Shown here piece by piece: positions 21,221-31,795 of a DNA stretch of 64,000 nt. The notes below the pieces were generated by a model, which was given only the letters and a program-made list of their open reading frames with translations, was not told where the DNA came from and made no database searches. The stretch's first letter is position 1; the number at the start of each line of letters is the position of its first letter. The translations under genes were made by a program, and so were the position numbers. The DNA comes from Tipula vernalis (taxonomy: Eukaryota > Arthropoda > Insecta > Diptera > Tipulidae), in NCBI GenBank assembly GCA_958295665.1, contig OY282558.1, positions 139,232,577 to 139,296,576 of the forward strand, read 5' to 3'.

Positions 21221-22004
21221 CGTGAATTACAATTTCTATATACATTTGGTATGGTTGATCGATCTGACACATGCGGTAGAGCTAATTGAAGCACAAGATC
21301 TTTCAAGAATTCTCGACGATTGTGTGTTTTGTTTGATCTAGCCGGGTTATTTTCTATGTAAATTTTGTAAGCCGCGACGCAAGCTACATCAATTATATTG
21401 TAAACAAATGCTACAGGCCATCTTTTCGTCCTTCGTTTGGTTGTATAATGAGTGACCAGTTTGTCCATATTATCTACTCCACCTTTTTTTCCATTGTAAT
21501 AATGAATGATTTCCGGTTTTTTTTTGTCTCCAATTACTGAATCCGTATAATGCTGCGTAGATAATAATAATACACTCTTATTTTTTTTGGGGACATACGA
21601 ACAAAGTGTAATATTATCATCGCTGAATCCAAAAATTGACGAATAAATTTCCCGAGATCTGGACGGCAACATTTCTTTTGGAACATAGGGTTTATTTTTT
21701 TTTAATGTCCCGACTATTGATAAGTCCCAAGAGATCAATAAACGAGCAAGCGGCAATGTTGTAAAAAAATTGTCAGTTACTATATTTCTCCCAGACCCTT
21801 TGAAACGGGCGCATAGGTCCTTGACAACCCGCTCTCCTTGATTGATTTCCCTGCCTGATGGTTGCTTACCCGTATATATCTGCCCCGTTATTGGGTAAGA
21901 GTTAGCAGCATCGCAAACCCACCATACTTTGATCCCATATTTTGCCGGTTTGGACGGCATATACTGGGTGAATCTTGTTCGTCCTACACAAAAAATTTTT
22001 TTTT
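21221..22004 (-). pseudogene. piggyBac transposase core, duplicate D
   Basis: Full-length copy of the duplicated segment, same extent as copy B (VGRTRFTQYMPSKP to RNCNSRS) and with LLISW as in copy A. It ends in the T-rich tract at about 21990-22004. Like B, it cannot encode a complete transposase. Confidence 0.85.
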
Positions 22005-22277
22005 ATACTGAATACTGAATACAGAATACAGAATACAGAATACAGAATACAGAATACTGAATACTGAATACTGAATACTGAATACTGAATACTGAATACT
22101 GAATACTGAATACTGAATACAGAATACAGAATACAGAATACTAAATACAGAATACTGAATACTGAATACTGAATACTGAATACTGAATACTGAATACTGA
22201 ATACTGAATACTGAATACTGAATACTGAATACAGAATACTAAATACTGAATACTGAATACTGAATACTGAATACTGA
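22005..22277. repeat. (GAATACW)n heptamer array 4
   Basis: About 273 bp of heptamer units between piggyBac copy D and the Helitron fragment. The last unit runs into CTGAAATTGATGATC at 22274 without any duplication or gap. Confidence 0.95.
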
Positions 22278-24091
22278 AATTGATGATCTAATTTCAGCTG
22301 AAATTCCAGATACCCATGACCCTGAATTACGAGAATTAGTGTTAAAGTGGATGATTCATAATCCGTGCGGAGTGGAGTTAAATCCAGATGATACATGTAT
22401 GGTCAATAAAAATGGAAAATTGCAGTGCTGCTTCGGTTTTCCAATGCAATTCAAAGAAGTAACATTTCTAGCGGATGATGAAAAATCAAAGTATCGTCAA
22501 GTATATGGACCAAAATAATCGAGAAGAATTTTCACATGAACTTGCAGTATATCGAAAAGATAAAACATAATGCTTATTTCCTGAAAAAATTCCAATGTCA
22601 CATCCATGTTGAATATGTTGGCAGGATAGGTCCGGTAAAATATTTATATAATAACATCTACAAAGGACACGATTGCGCTTCAATAAAGGTTGTCGAAAAT
22701 CAACGGAGTTTGATTTAAAATGAAGCAGACACCTATGTGGGAGGTCGCTGCATTACAGCACCTGAAGCATGATTATTTGGCCGATTATTTGGCCACGAAA
22801 TCCAAAAAAAGAGTCATATCGTTCAGCGCTTGAATATTCATTTACGTGGTCAAACTCGAATGCAAGATATTGACCAAGCCCAAGAAGATCTGGCAGATAT
22901 TGAACAAAAAGGTACAATGTTAGAAGCGTATTTTCGACATAACCAGGCGTTGAAGCAACTGCAAACAAACCAGAATTACTACTACTATTAGCAAATGCCC
23001 AAACATTTTAAATGGGATGGAAAAACGAGCAGCTGAGAACCGCGAATCCGTCCATTGCGTGTCATTGGTCGAATTCACAACGTAAATTATGTTGCTCAAC
23101 CAGAATGCTTCCATTTGCGAGTACTTCTCTATCATGCGAAGGACGCAACAAGTTTTGATAATCTCCTTACTATGAAAGACATTCGTTATGCGATATACAA
23201 ACAAGCTTGCCTAGCTCATGGCCTCGGCTTCGACTATAAACAGTGGATAGATGTTCTAGAATAATCAGCACTGTCCAAAATGCCTTCGGTAATGCGAATA
23301 CTCTTCGTTCAGATTCTTATTTTTGGATGTCCCGAAGATCCAAAAGAGTCTCTGGGAAAGATTCAAAAATCAGTTGGCTGAAGATTTTATTCTGCAAGCA
23401 CGACGAAATAATAGATCTGAGGATGCTGCAATCAAACGTGCTTATCGTATTATTGCATTCAAGTTAAATACGACAGCAACAGAAGGTCGTAATTTTTGTT
23501 TCTGGGTGGAACGATATGGTATGGACGACATTGACAATTACGAAGATGACCAAAAGATGGATGTTCTAAATTCTGATGAGTCAGCTGCTACTGGAGAACG
23601 GATGTATCGGGTTCTGCAAGGAAAACAGATTGAAATTGTGGACAGTATTTTACGTGCAGCCAATGACTCTAACTATGTTGAAACAAAATGTTTTTTCATA
23701 GATGGACCAGGCGGTACCGGTAAAACTTTCGCATAAGACCTTGAATCACTTACTTTGTGGCCAAAATCGCAAAGTAAAATGTATGGCATTTACTAGAATC
23801 GCATCAACTCTATTGCCTACTGGACAAACATCACACAAGACATTTGGTCTGAAAGTTCCGCTTTCGTCAGATTCAATTTCCAGCATTAAACCTGGTTCAA
23901 TCAAAGCTACACAACTCGCTAAAGTTGATGTTTTCCTTATGGATGAGGCACCGATGTTACCAAAGTATGGTTTACAAAATATGGATCAGTTGTTGCGGTC
24001 TATTGCAAACCCAAACTTGCCAATTGGAGGAAAAATTTTAGTCCCTGGAGGTGATTTCCGTCAGTGCTTACCTGTTCAGCTCCGAAGCAAC
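22278..24091 (+). pseudogene. Helitron Rep/helicase fragment, frameshifted
   Basis: Plus-strand translation across several frames gives consecutive blocks of the Helitron RepHel protein. First is the linker before the helicase (SAEIPDTHDPELRELV, MIHNPCG, CCFGFPMQFKE, YNNIYKGHDCA, FGHEIQKKSHIVQRLNIHL). Next is the RLL.HxKxATSFDNLLT block (23100-23170), then the Pif1-family helicase domain with Walker A GPGGTGKT (about 23709), Walker B VFLMDEAP (about 23935) and motif III GGDFRQCLPV (about 24050). Frame shifts occur near 22515, 22730, 22990, 23265 and 23730, so it is dead. Neither the Rep HUH motif nor a Helitron 3' hairpin end is present. Both edges are heptamer arrays rather than Helitron termini. 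Confidence 0.8.
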
Positions 24092-24250
24092 CTGAATACT
24101 GAATACTGAATACTGAATACTGAATACTGAATACTGAATACTGAATACAGAATACAGAATACTGAATACTGAATACTGAATACTGAATACTGAATACTGA
24201 ATACTGAATACTGAATACTGAATACTGAATACTGAATACTGAATACTGAA
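24092..24250. repeat. (GAATACW)n heptamer array 5
   Basis: About 158 bp, joined to the Helitron fragment at AGCAAC|CTGAATACTG. A 33-bp non-repeat sequence (24251-24283) that I could not assign separates it from array 6. Confidence 0.9.
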
Positions 24251-24283
24251 ATATAATGTAACTCCGTTAATAAGATCAAGTTC

Positions 24284-24524
24284 GAATACTGAATACTAAA
24301 TACTGAATACAGAATACTAAATACCGAATACTGAATACTGAATACTGAATACTGAATACTGAATACTGAATACTGAATACTGAATACTAAATACTAAATA
24401 CTGAATACTGAATACTGAATACTGAATACTGAATACTGAATACAGAATACAGAATAATGAATACTGAATACTGAATACTGAATACTGAATACTGAATACT
24501 GAATACTGAATACTGAATACTGAA
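24284..24524. repeat. (GAATACW)n heptamer array 6
   Basis: About 240 bp of heptamers with a few GAATACC, TAAATAC and GAATAAT variants. It meets the piggyBac N-terminal piece at CTGAA|ATGTCAATAATTTCC. Confidence 0.9.
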
Positions 24525-25163
24525 ATGTCAATAATTTCCAGATTTTCTGCGGTTTATCCCGATTTAGAATATTGTGTTCTGTGTATACTTCATTGGCCTT
24601 CCTGTTTGTGTGTCTAATGATTATTTCACACATGACCTCCGTAAATATACACTTGAAGGTATCTCTTACAGATAACATTTCGGTCGATCGCGATGGCCCA
24701 CTTCGTTGACTCCTGAGAATATTGTGTCTCAATGTTTGCCTTTGAGGAGGATTTTGTCTCCATATCGATCCATCTTTTCCTTTTAGATAAGGCGAATTAT
24801 TACAATTTGCACTTCCAGTTTCTCCTTCGTCTTCAACTTCACTATCGCTGAAAATTTCTTCATCAGACACTTCAATTTGGACTTCATGATCTTCATAAAC
24901 GTCCTCTATGTCTGAATCTTCCACGTTTCTATCCGCTGCTGTTGTAGGAAGCCACTCATCTTCTGAGCCGTCGTCAACAAAATCAAGCACTTCTTCGTCA
25001 TCGTCACATTCCTCTAATAAACGATTTAGGTATGCTTGTTGATCTTCATACGACAAACTAGGGCAAAAATGTGTATATAAATGTAAAAAAACCGAACGGA
25101 TCATCCAAATAATAAATCTTACCGTCTAAACTCAGCATTTGAAATGTCTCTGTGGTCCGCCAT
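24525..25163 (-). pseudogene. piggyBac transposase N-terminal part with a 65-bp intron
   Basis: The best gene model starts at ATG 25163 (MADHRDISNAEFRR), with exon 1 25163-25123. The intron 25122-25058 has donor GTAAGA and acceptor TTTTTGCCCTAG. Exon 2 runs from 25057 and continues LSYEDQQAYLNRLLEE. Splicing joins the two exons in frame and places the usual piggyBac acidic N-terminus (EECDDDEEVLDF, DSDIEDVYEDHE) behind a proper start; the unspliced frame would start with an unrelated MIRSVFLHLY. Exon 2 continues through RNPPQ-type and HNILRSQRSGPSR blocks to DTFKCIFTEVMCEIII and KPQKIWKLL, where heptamer array 6 cuts it. About 150-200 residues before the catalytic core are missing. Intron call is by consensus only. 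Confidence 0.7.
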
Positions 25164-25490
25164 TTTATCACTCACATATATATTTATTTACAAAAAAAAT
25201 CACTTCCGCAATCAACCTTTCCATTTGAATACCACACCTACTCTAATTTCCTCAGCTCACCTAAACGATTCTTTTCTGTTTTGTTTTACTAGCATTAACC
25301 GGGGATTCCCCATTTTTTATTTATTTTTTTTGTTTTATAACGTTTAAAATAGTATATTAAAATAAATAAAGGCAATAATACACTGGCAAATACAAAAATT
25401 TTCGATATTAACAAGAAAATACATGTGGCCACCCGGGTGGGTCGGGTATAGAATAGTGTATAATTTTTTGGGTATAGACACAACGGTTAA
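25164..25490 (-). other. piggyBac 5' untranslated region and terminal repeat
   Basis: Between the predicted start codon and the TTAA at 25487-25490. It includes the inner module TGGCCACCCGGGTGG (25424-25438) and the outer terminal repeat GGGTATAGACACAACGG (25470-25486), both inverted relative to the left end. No other coding sequence. Confidence 0.7.
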
Positions 25491-25673
25491 AAGCAACTAA
25501 GTGGCTTACATAACCAATAACTGGTTATCGCAAAATTGACTGGTATAATGATTGACAAAATATTACATTTCGAAAATTGGACATTTCTTTTGGAACTATC
25601 TAATAATTTCCAACCGCACAAAATATAGCAATAAATGTTACGACCGAACGTTAAAAGTGGTGGATGACAAAAC

Positions 25674-25843
25674 GACTGAATGTCAGAAGGCGAATGTCGA
25701 AAGGTCGAATGTTGAAAGGCCGAATGGGTCGAAAGGCCTAAAGAGTCCAAGGGCCGAGAGGGTCGAAAGGTCGAATATCGAAAGGCCGAATGTGCTGAAA
25801 GGCCGAATATCGAAAGCCGAATGTGTCGATGGGCTGACTATGT
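25674..25843. repeat. Degenerate CGAATGTCGAAAGGC minisatellite
   Basis: Roughly 10-12 irregular units of 13-16 bp built on CGAATGTCGAAAGGC (variants CGAATATCGAAAGGC, CGAATGTGCTGAAAGGC). The same word occurs at 28426-28444 and, inverted, at 29105-29121, so it is a dispersed family. Confidence 0.8.
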
Positions 25844-26564
25844 AGAAAGAGTAACGGGCGCTTGTCATCCCCGTTACCAAATATACCCAATCCACAAACC
25901 CAAAAGAAAACTGCATTCCCAAAAGAAAACTGCATTTCCATGACAATATCCGGGTGCAGTTACCATTGCAATTACGTTAGCTGTGTTGTATCAAACTTGT
26001 TTGCACAGTAAATTAACGTAATATTCTGTTAATTCTAGTGGCGCTTGCCACTTTCATATTAACATTTAAAGTGTAGACTCAAGTTTCAATAAATAAATCA
26101 AGTTGAATTCCATTCGTGAATAAACGTGAAAACATATTCTTGCAGTTTGGGTAGTTCGCGTGCCTACACATGCAATGAAAACGTGCCTTAACTTTTGCAT
26201 TTATTGCACATTTTAATAACCAATAAAATATTGGAGGAGGTAATAAAACAGTTTATCGGTTGGTTGATTGATGGAGATAACATTTTTGGTCAATTAGTGG
26301 AAAAAGGGTATGAAAACTTCACCAATATTTTATGGATCTGTCTGGAATGTTCCTGATGTGGAATTCGAGAATAGGGCCCCAGTTGTTAGAAGTAAAAAAT
26401 TTATTATGAAAACCAAAGCTATCGTTTTAAACAAAAACAACAATTTAGTGTGCACGTGCATATGTTGCGTTTATTAAATCTTTATAATCGTTAGTAAACG
26501 TATAGCTAAAATTACATAACGTATAGCTAAAACACATTCGAAGAACTATATGGTTCCTAATGAA
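25844..26564. other. Non-coding stretch
   Basis: No gene or element recognised. The only local structure is an 18-bp direct duplication, CCAAAAGAAAACTGCATT, at about 25900-25936. It probably includes the 5' part of the mariner relic that follows. Confidence 0.5.
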
Positions 26565-27480
26565 TACGAAAATGTTAGCCGAATTTAATACGAAGTCAAT
26601 AATACCGACGAACAAGTTTTGAATTCAGTACGAATAGATCCCACCATTAGCATGAGACGTCTTTCTAAATAACTTGGTATTAGAAAAAATAAAGTCTGGA
26701 GGGTACTTCGAAGAAACCATGTACACCCATTCCATTACACTCCAGTGTAAGAATTATTACCAGTCGATTTACCAAACAGAGCAAATTTCTGCCGTTTTTG
26801 TTAAACAATGAGGAATATAATCCTTCATATTTGTCATCCATTTTATGGACAGACGAATCGACATTTACGAGAGATGGAATAACAAATTTCCACAAACTTC
26901 ATGAGTGGCAACTGGCAACCAGAAAACCCACACGTTAAGCGAGAATCATCATTTCAAAGACGTTTTAGTGTTAATGTATGGTATGATATAATTGGCAATA
27001 ATTGTATCGGGCCAATTTTACTACCTGAAAGATTGAACTCACAAAACTATCTTGAATTTTTGAATGAAACAGCTCCCACTGTGCTAGATTCAATTCCACT
27101 GATGATGAGAAATATTTTCTTGTATCAACAAGATGGAGCTCGTGCACACCATAAAAGGCAAGTTCGAAATTGGTTTGATATAAATTATCCAGGGCGATGG
27201 ATTGGTCGCAGCGGACCTATAGCTTGACTGGTTAGATCTCCAGATTTAACACCATTAGACTTTTATGTATGGGGATATTTGAAAGGAGAAGTCAACAAAA
27301 CTAACATTCAGACTAGGGAGCAGTTGGTTGATCGAATCAATAATGCCGGCAACAAAATATGTAAAAGAAAATTTAGAAAATTTCAATATGGCTGCTACCA
27401 TTAAAAAACGATTGCAACTATGCTTGTTACAAATTGGAAATCATTTTGAAAATTGTTTGTGATGTTGAAAACCTAGAAAT
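26565..27480 (+). pseudogene. Mariner-like transposase, frameshifted
   Basis: Blocks in order: HTH-type EQVLNSVRIDPTISMRRLS; the first catalytic aspartate in ILWTDESTFTRDG (about 26850); ENPHVKRESSFQRRFSVNVW; a clean frame 26901-27227 with LNSQNYLEFLNE and the second aspartate in LYQQDGARAHH; then GRWIGRSGPIA. After a stop comes the third aspartate in SPDLTPLDFYVWGYLKGEV (about 27240-27290). About 34 residues separate the last two aspartates. Frame changes near 26760, 26900 and 27227 make it inactive. It is a different copy from the 15-400 relic, in the opposite orientation. Confidence 0.75.
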
Positions 27481-27930
27481 TCATACAAAAAATTATTAAG
27501 TACTACATTGAAATGTTAAAACATTGAAAGCAATTTTGTATTAAATCGTCTATTAAATTTAAATTTGAAATAAAAAACAAAAATTATTAAGTGAGTTTTT
27601 CGAGAAAAAATGAGTTTAATGAATTTTTCTGTTATTTCTCGCACAATTTGTTTAATTTAATTCCACCACCGTTTTCTTAATGGAAAATACCATGGATGAT
27701 ATTCCTACTTCCAGAGAAGAAAGAAGCACTTTGTGCGTTTAAAATTATAGAAAAACAATTGAGTTATCTTAATTTTTAGAAGAGTTATTGGCATTTACAT
27801 CATTCTAGGTGGTGTGCCATGCTAAAAATTTTGAAATGCAATTGAAGTGGGTAAAGTTCATTTCCGGTCATATGCGTAGTGGACTTTTTTCATGATATTG
27901 ATCCAGCTACACGCCCTACTCGTTTGGGCT

Positions 27931-27953
27931 AGTCCCAGTGGGACACCCTGTAC
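27931..27953 (-). repeat. Possible mariner terminal repeat
   Basis: On the minus strand GTACAGGGTGTCCCACTGGG resembles mariner-type ends that begin ACAGGGTGTCCC. It lies ~470 bp beyond the transposase relic. No inverted partner was found upstream, so the left end is lost or unrelated. Confidence 0.4.
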
Positions 27954-27986
27954 AAAAAATAACCAGTACACTATCTAAACGGTACC

Positions 27987-28078
27987 GGTTGTTGAGCATC
28001 TGTGAACTGTCCTTTATTGGACGGGACGCGATAAGTACTTAGCACAGTCCTACCTGTAGTTCACAGTATTCAACAACC
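27987..28078. repeat. Inverted repeat (23-bp arms)
   Basis: GGTTGTTGAGCATCTGTGAAC (27987-28007) is mirrored by GTTCACAGTATTCAACAACC (28059-28078), with two or three mismatches and a ~46-bp loop. This is a possible small MITE or stem-loop; no function inferred. Confidence 0.6.
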
Positions 28079-28463
28079 TATTTCTTACTGACATTGTGAT
28101 AGGGGCATATGGCCATGTCTAATAATTTTATGTTTAAGTCTTATTTCATTTCATTTTTTTTTTTGTGATTTGCGAGTTCTCCTTTAATATTTTCGAACAG
28201 TAGGCTCCATCCTGATTATGTGGTTGGTCCGATTTCGAGTACCCCTTTTTTCTACCTTCTTTTGGTTGTTTACAACCAAGTATTAAACGACTTCTTCTAG
28301 ATATTAAGAGGAGCTACCAAAGTCCACAAGCGGGATTAAGTCGTAGTTGTATCCTCGCTCAAAAGATAATTTTTGTAATGGCGAGATTCAGATCTAACCT
28401 GAATCCTGTCAACATAATATAAAACGCCGAATGTGTCGAAAAGCAGAATTAAAGTGAAGAGAA

Positions 28464-28563
28464 TTAAGTGAAGGGTAATTTTCTTAAGTAAAGGATGATT
28501 ATTTTAAGTGAAGGAGAATTCCGTTAAGTAAAGGAAAATTATATTAAATCAAGGAATATTATA
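28464..28563. repeat. 20-bp tandem repeat, five units
   Basis: Five consecutive 20-bp units begin TTAAGTGAAGG, TTAAGTAAAGG, TTAAGTGAAGG, TTAAGTAAAGG and TTAAATCAAGG. Non-coding. Confidence 0.75.
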
Positions 28564-28639
28564 ATCAAATATAATCGTATAAATCGAATTTAATCATATT
28601 TGGTTAAGAAATAGCCAAGTCCGGCTTTTGTACCGCTTT

Positions 28640-29099
28640 ATACTATAATTCGTACTGAAATATGCCCCAGTGTATGATATGCAGCAATTTTAAATTTTTT
28701 ATTAATTTCCTTTTTTCGCATTTTGTGAAATTTAAGTACATCGTATTTGGACTATCGGAAATCAACCCGAAATATACCGCATGGTATATCGATTGTAACG
28801 CATTTACCACACCATCTATAAATTGTACTAAGATGTTTAGAATGTGTTTTAAACTTATTTGCATCGAAATAATGCAGATTGACGTAATTAAGTCGGTCGA
28901 TATAGGATATTTGGTTTTGATCTCCCAGTATGAGCATGTACGACAATCACTTAACAAGGCCACTAAGGCCTAGTAGTCGTCCATGTACCATCTTGTATTC
29001 ATCGATATAAACCGTGTCATATTTCTTGAATCCATTTAAAAGGTAAGATGTAATCGTGCGGTAGATCTTTATAGTTTTTACCAACTTCTTTACTTTGAA
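28640..29099 (-). pseudogene. Endogenous RNA-virus superfamily-1 helicase fragment
   Basis: One minus-strand frame from 29099 to 28640 reads like the middle of the helicase of virga-like/negev-like positive-strand RNA viruses: YRTITSYLLNGF, then the Walker B/motif II block VYIDEYKMVHG, motif III MLILGDQNQISYIDR, and a STIYRW motif IV-like block. Two in-frame stops (TGA after GLVK, about 28950; TAG about 28760) break it. The upstream NTP-binding motif I, methyltransferase and polymerase are absent. Antisense open frames over the same stretch are shadows. It is bracketed by inverted copies of a GCCGAATGT-CGAAAAGC word (28426-28444, 29105-29121). Virus group is inferred from motif spacing only. 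Confidence 0.7.
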
Positions 29100-29122
29100 G
29101 TGCGGCTTTTCGACATTCGGCC

Positions 29123-30480
29123 TTTCAACATCAAATGAAAAACACTTATATTAATACATGATTGTGTAAAACAAACGTTCGTTGTTCATTAAGCCATCAA
29201 AGTAGAAAATGTTGAAGAAACTACTACTAGGTAGTAAACTACTCGATAAAAATTGTTGAGAATTGAGTAACTCGATTTTACATCTTAGTCTAAATGCTGT
29301 ATTATAACGTTTTAATCCAGTTGGTACTAAAGTTTGTGAATCGGATTGAACTTGCAAATTTATTAGCACACTTTGCATTTTATCACTAATATCGTGATTT
29401 TGTGGAGTTTTTCTGGAGATAATTACAGCTGCTCCCAAAACTACATATCTGCAGAGAACATTTATTAACCAAGTTTTTGCCAACCGAAAAACGGCTCTCT
29501 TGAGGTCCCTTGATTCAGAATGCTTTGGATTATTTTGTCTGGTCATGAATATAACAAATATTTGAAGCAGTATTGGTGAAGAATTGCGTTAAAATTCCAA
29601 TATACAACATACTTGCTAATTACTTGCTTCTCCATCAAAAAATGATTCGATCTCGTTAAGAAGGCGAAAGGCGGAATAATTTTGAGACTATTATATGAAT
29701 TATTGTAAATCATATTGTATAATAGAATCACATTTTTTCCATTTTAACTAATTCCCTTGGTACGCTTCCAGCTTCCACACTATTCACATTATTTATTGTG
29801 CTATATCACACTATTTAATCTTTCCTCCATCTCATTCTACTTACTAATCGTTCAAATAAATTTCAACTTTTTCGGGCCTTCAATTTTACTGTAAGTTGTA
29901 GTTATTGTAATCCAACCACATTTCAATTTCTTTTGCTAGGCCCACTTCTAGGTGTCAAGGTGTTATGTTATTATTTAAATACTTAATTTAATCGTAGCAC
30001 TGGGTTAGGTGAGATTCTAGAATTCCGAGATTTTGAGATTTTTGCATTCAACTAGATTTCCCGTTCCGGCAGTTACTTGAAATTATCAATATGATTTAAT
30101 ATTTTCTAGAATGTAGATTATTTTACATTCGACATCGTAGTGCAATTATTTTTTAGAGAAAAATGTTATTTTGCCTTTGAGTTGCTTAGATTCAAGATGC
30201 CTCTGACTCTAGCATAGAATTCTAGTTTTGTTTTGAGAATATTCGATTTCTTGTGATTTTACGAGTCTTTTGGAGTTTCTGCGATTGGATTTTCGAAATT
30301 TTATAGGGTTGTTCGAAGTTTTTAAGCTTACTCGATTTGTATTTGTCACTGAGTCTTTTGAATTCGATATATCACCCCAAAATTCGAGATGTTACGAGAT
30401 ATTCCGTACCAAAATTCAATTAATTGTGTTGAATATCCAATACTTATATGACATATCTAATTAAGAGATGATAAATATCG
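29123..30480. other. Unassigned stretch with one unrecognised frame
   Basis: The minus frame 29546-29151 (131 codons, MTRQNNPKHSESRDLKRAVF at its start) is the only frame of note. It has mixed hydrophobic/basic composition, no recognised motif and no visible splice context, and it may be chance. The remainder (29.7-30.5 kb) is AT-rich with no gene seen. Confidence 0.35.
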
Positions 30481-31795
30481 TACTCTGAATTCATCACCTT
30501 TCATCACCAGTCAAGACCTTTCGGTTTCTTACAAGTCATTTTGAATTTTGATCTTCTATGTCGAATAAGGAAAAAGTTAAAATATCGACGTGACATATAA
30601 AATTTGACTTGTGGTTACGTCATAAATAGAATTCTAAAGACAAAAAATCGAATTCTGATAAAATACATCGAATTTTGAGATGATGTACGGAATCCTGAAG
30701 GCTTCATGACAGATTGTTCAAATTGTTACAAGACCTTTCGAATTCTGACATAAATAACTGAAATTCTGGCTTGACATATCGAATTCTGTCATCATTTGTC
30801 TAATTTTCACATAAGATATATAATTCTGACATTATAAATTCATATTCTGATATGTCATAAGGAATTTTAACGTCGTATGTAGAATTCTGACACCAAAAAC
30901 TCAAATACTGACTTCATACATATCCAATTTAGACAACATTAATTCTAATTTTGACAGGACAAATTCAATTCTGTTATGATTTATTGAATCCTGATACAAA
31001 GTATCTATTTTTGGAGTCAACAATTCAAATTCGGACGTGAATTATCGAATTTTCAAATAACACATCGAATTCTGATATGATACGGCGATGTGGTGATATG
31101 ATTCATATGATGTATCGAATATTGTGGTGTATTCATATGATGTATCGAATTCTGACAAGATACATCAAATTCTGACATGACGTATCGATTTCCGGCATGG
31201 TACATTGACATCTGAAATTGAAATTCAGACAAGATACATCGAATTCTGACCTGAATTCGATACTTCAAATTCTGACATGATACATCGTATTCTGACATGA
31301 ATATGATGTAACAAATTCTGACATGAAAAACTCAAATTCGAACATGGCATATCAAATTGAGACGTAATAAATCGAATTCTGACATCAGAAATTCCAATTC
31401 GATATGACTTGTCAAAATCTGAAAAGGTGATACATCGAATTCGGAGATGGCGCATCGATTTTTGACGTCATAAATTCAAATTCTGATACTGCAAATTTGG
31501 TTCTGACATCATTTATCGGATTCTGTCATGATAATTCGAATTCTGGCATCAACAATTCAAATTCTGACATGACTGGGATTCTGGCATAATATTTCTACTA
31601 TGTGATATGACAAATTCTGAATGAGATTTCGAATTTTGACACCAAACAATCAAATTCTGACATGTCATATCAAATCCTGATATGAAATATCTCTTTCTGG
31701 AATAAAAATTCAAAATCTGACGTGACATATCGAATTTTGACATAACACCTCGAATTCCGATATGCCATGTCGATTTCTGACATATTTTATTGAAT
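30480..31795. repeat. Degenerate GAATTCTGACAT repeat field
   Basis: About 1.3 kb in which the phrase (T)CGAATTCTGACATGA or a one-to-three-base variant recurs at irregular 16-30 bp spacing, more than forty times. Examples cluster at 31040-31330 and 31430-31760. Apparent minus-strand frames here (rich in SEFDVSCQN-type strings) are translations of the repeat and not genes. Confidence 0.8.

Larger units (their letters stand above)
443..25490 (-). mobile_element. piggyBac-like element swollen to 25 kb by nested insertions
   Basis: Both ends carry the TTAA expected of piggyBac insertion (443-446 and 25487-25490). Next to it is a shared terminal repeat: CCCTTGTGTCTATACCC on the left and, reverse-complemented, CCGTTGTGTCTATACCC on the right. 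Inside this is a shared motif CACCCGGGTGGCCA (about 467-480 and, reversed, about 25422-25438). The transposase runs right to left in three separated pieces (25163-24525, 18979-18132, 1021-841). Original length was probably 2.5-3 kb; the rest is a 17.1-kb transposon, heptamer arrays, duplicated piggyBac segments and Helitron DNA. The part of the transposase between the N-terminal piece and the catalytic core is missing, so the copy is dead. Confidence 0.85.

Noticed and set aside
28662..28973. Plus-strand 103-codon frame
   Set aside because: It is antisense to the viral helicase motifs, which are clearly on the minus strand.
31053..31455. Minus-strand frames rich in SEFDVSCQN-like strings
   Set aside because: Translation of the degenerate GAATTCTGACAT repeat.
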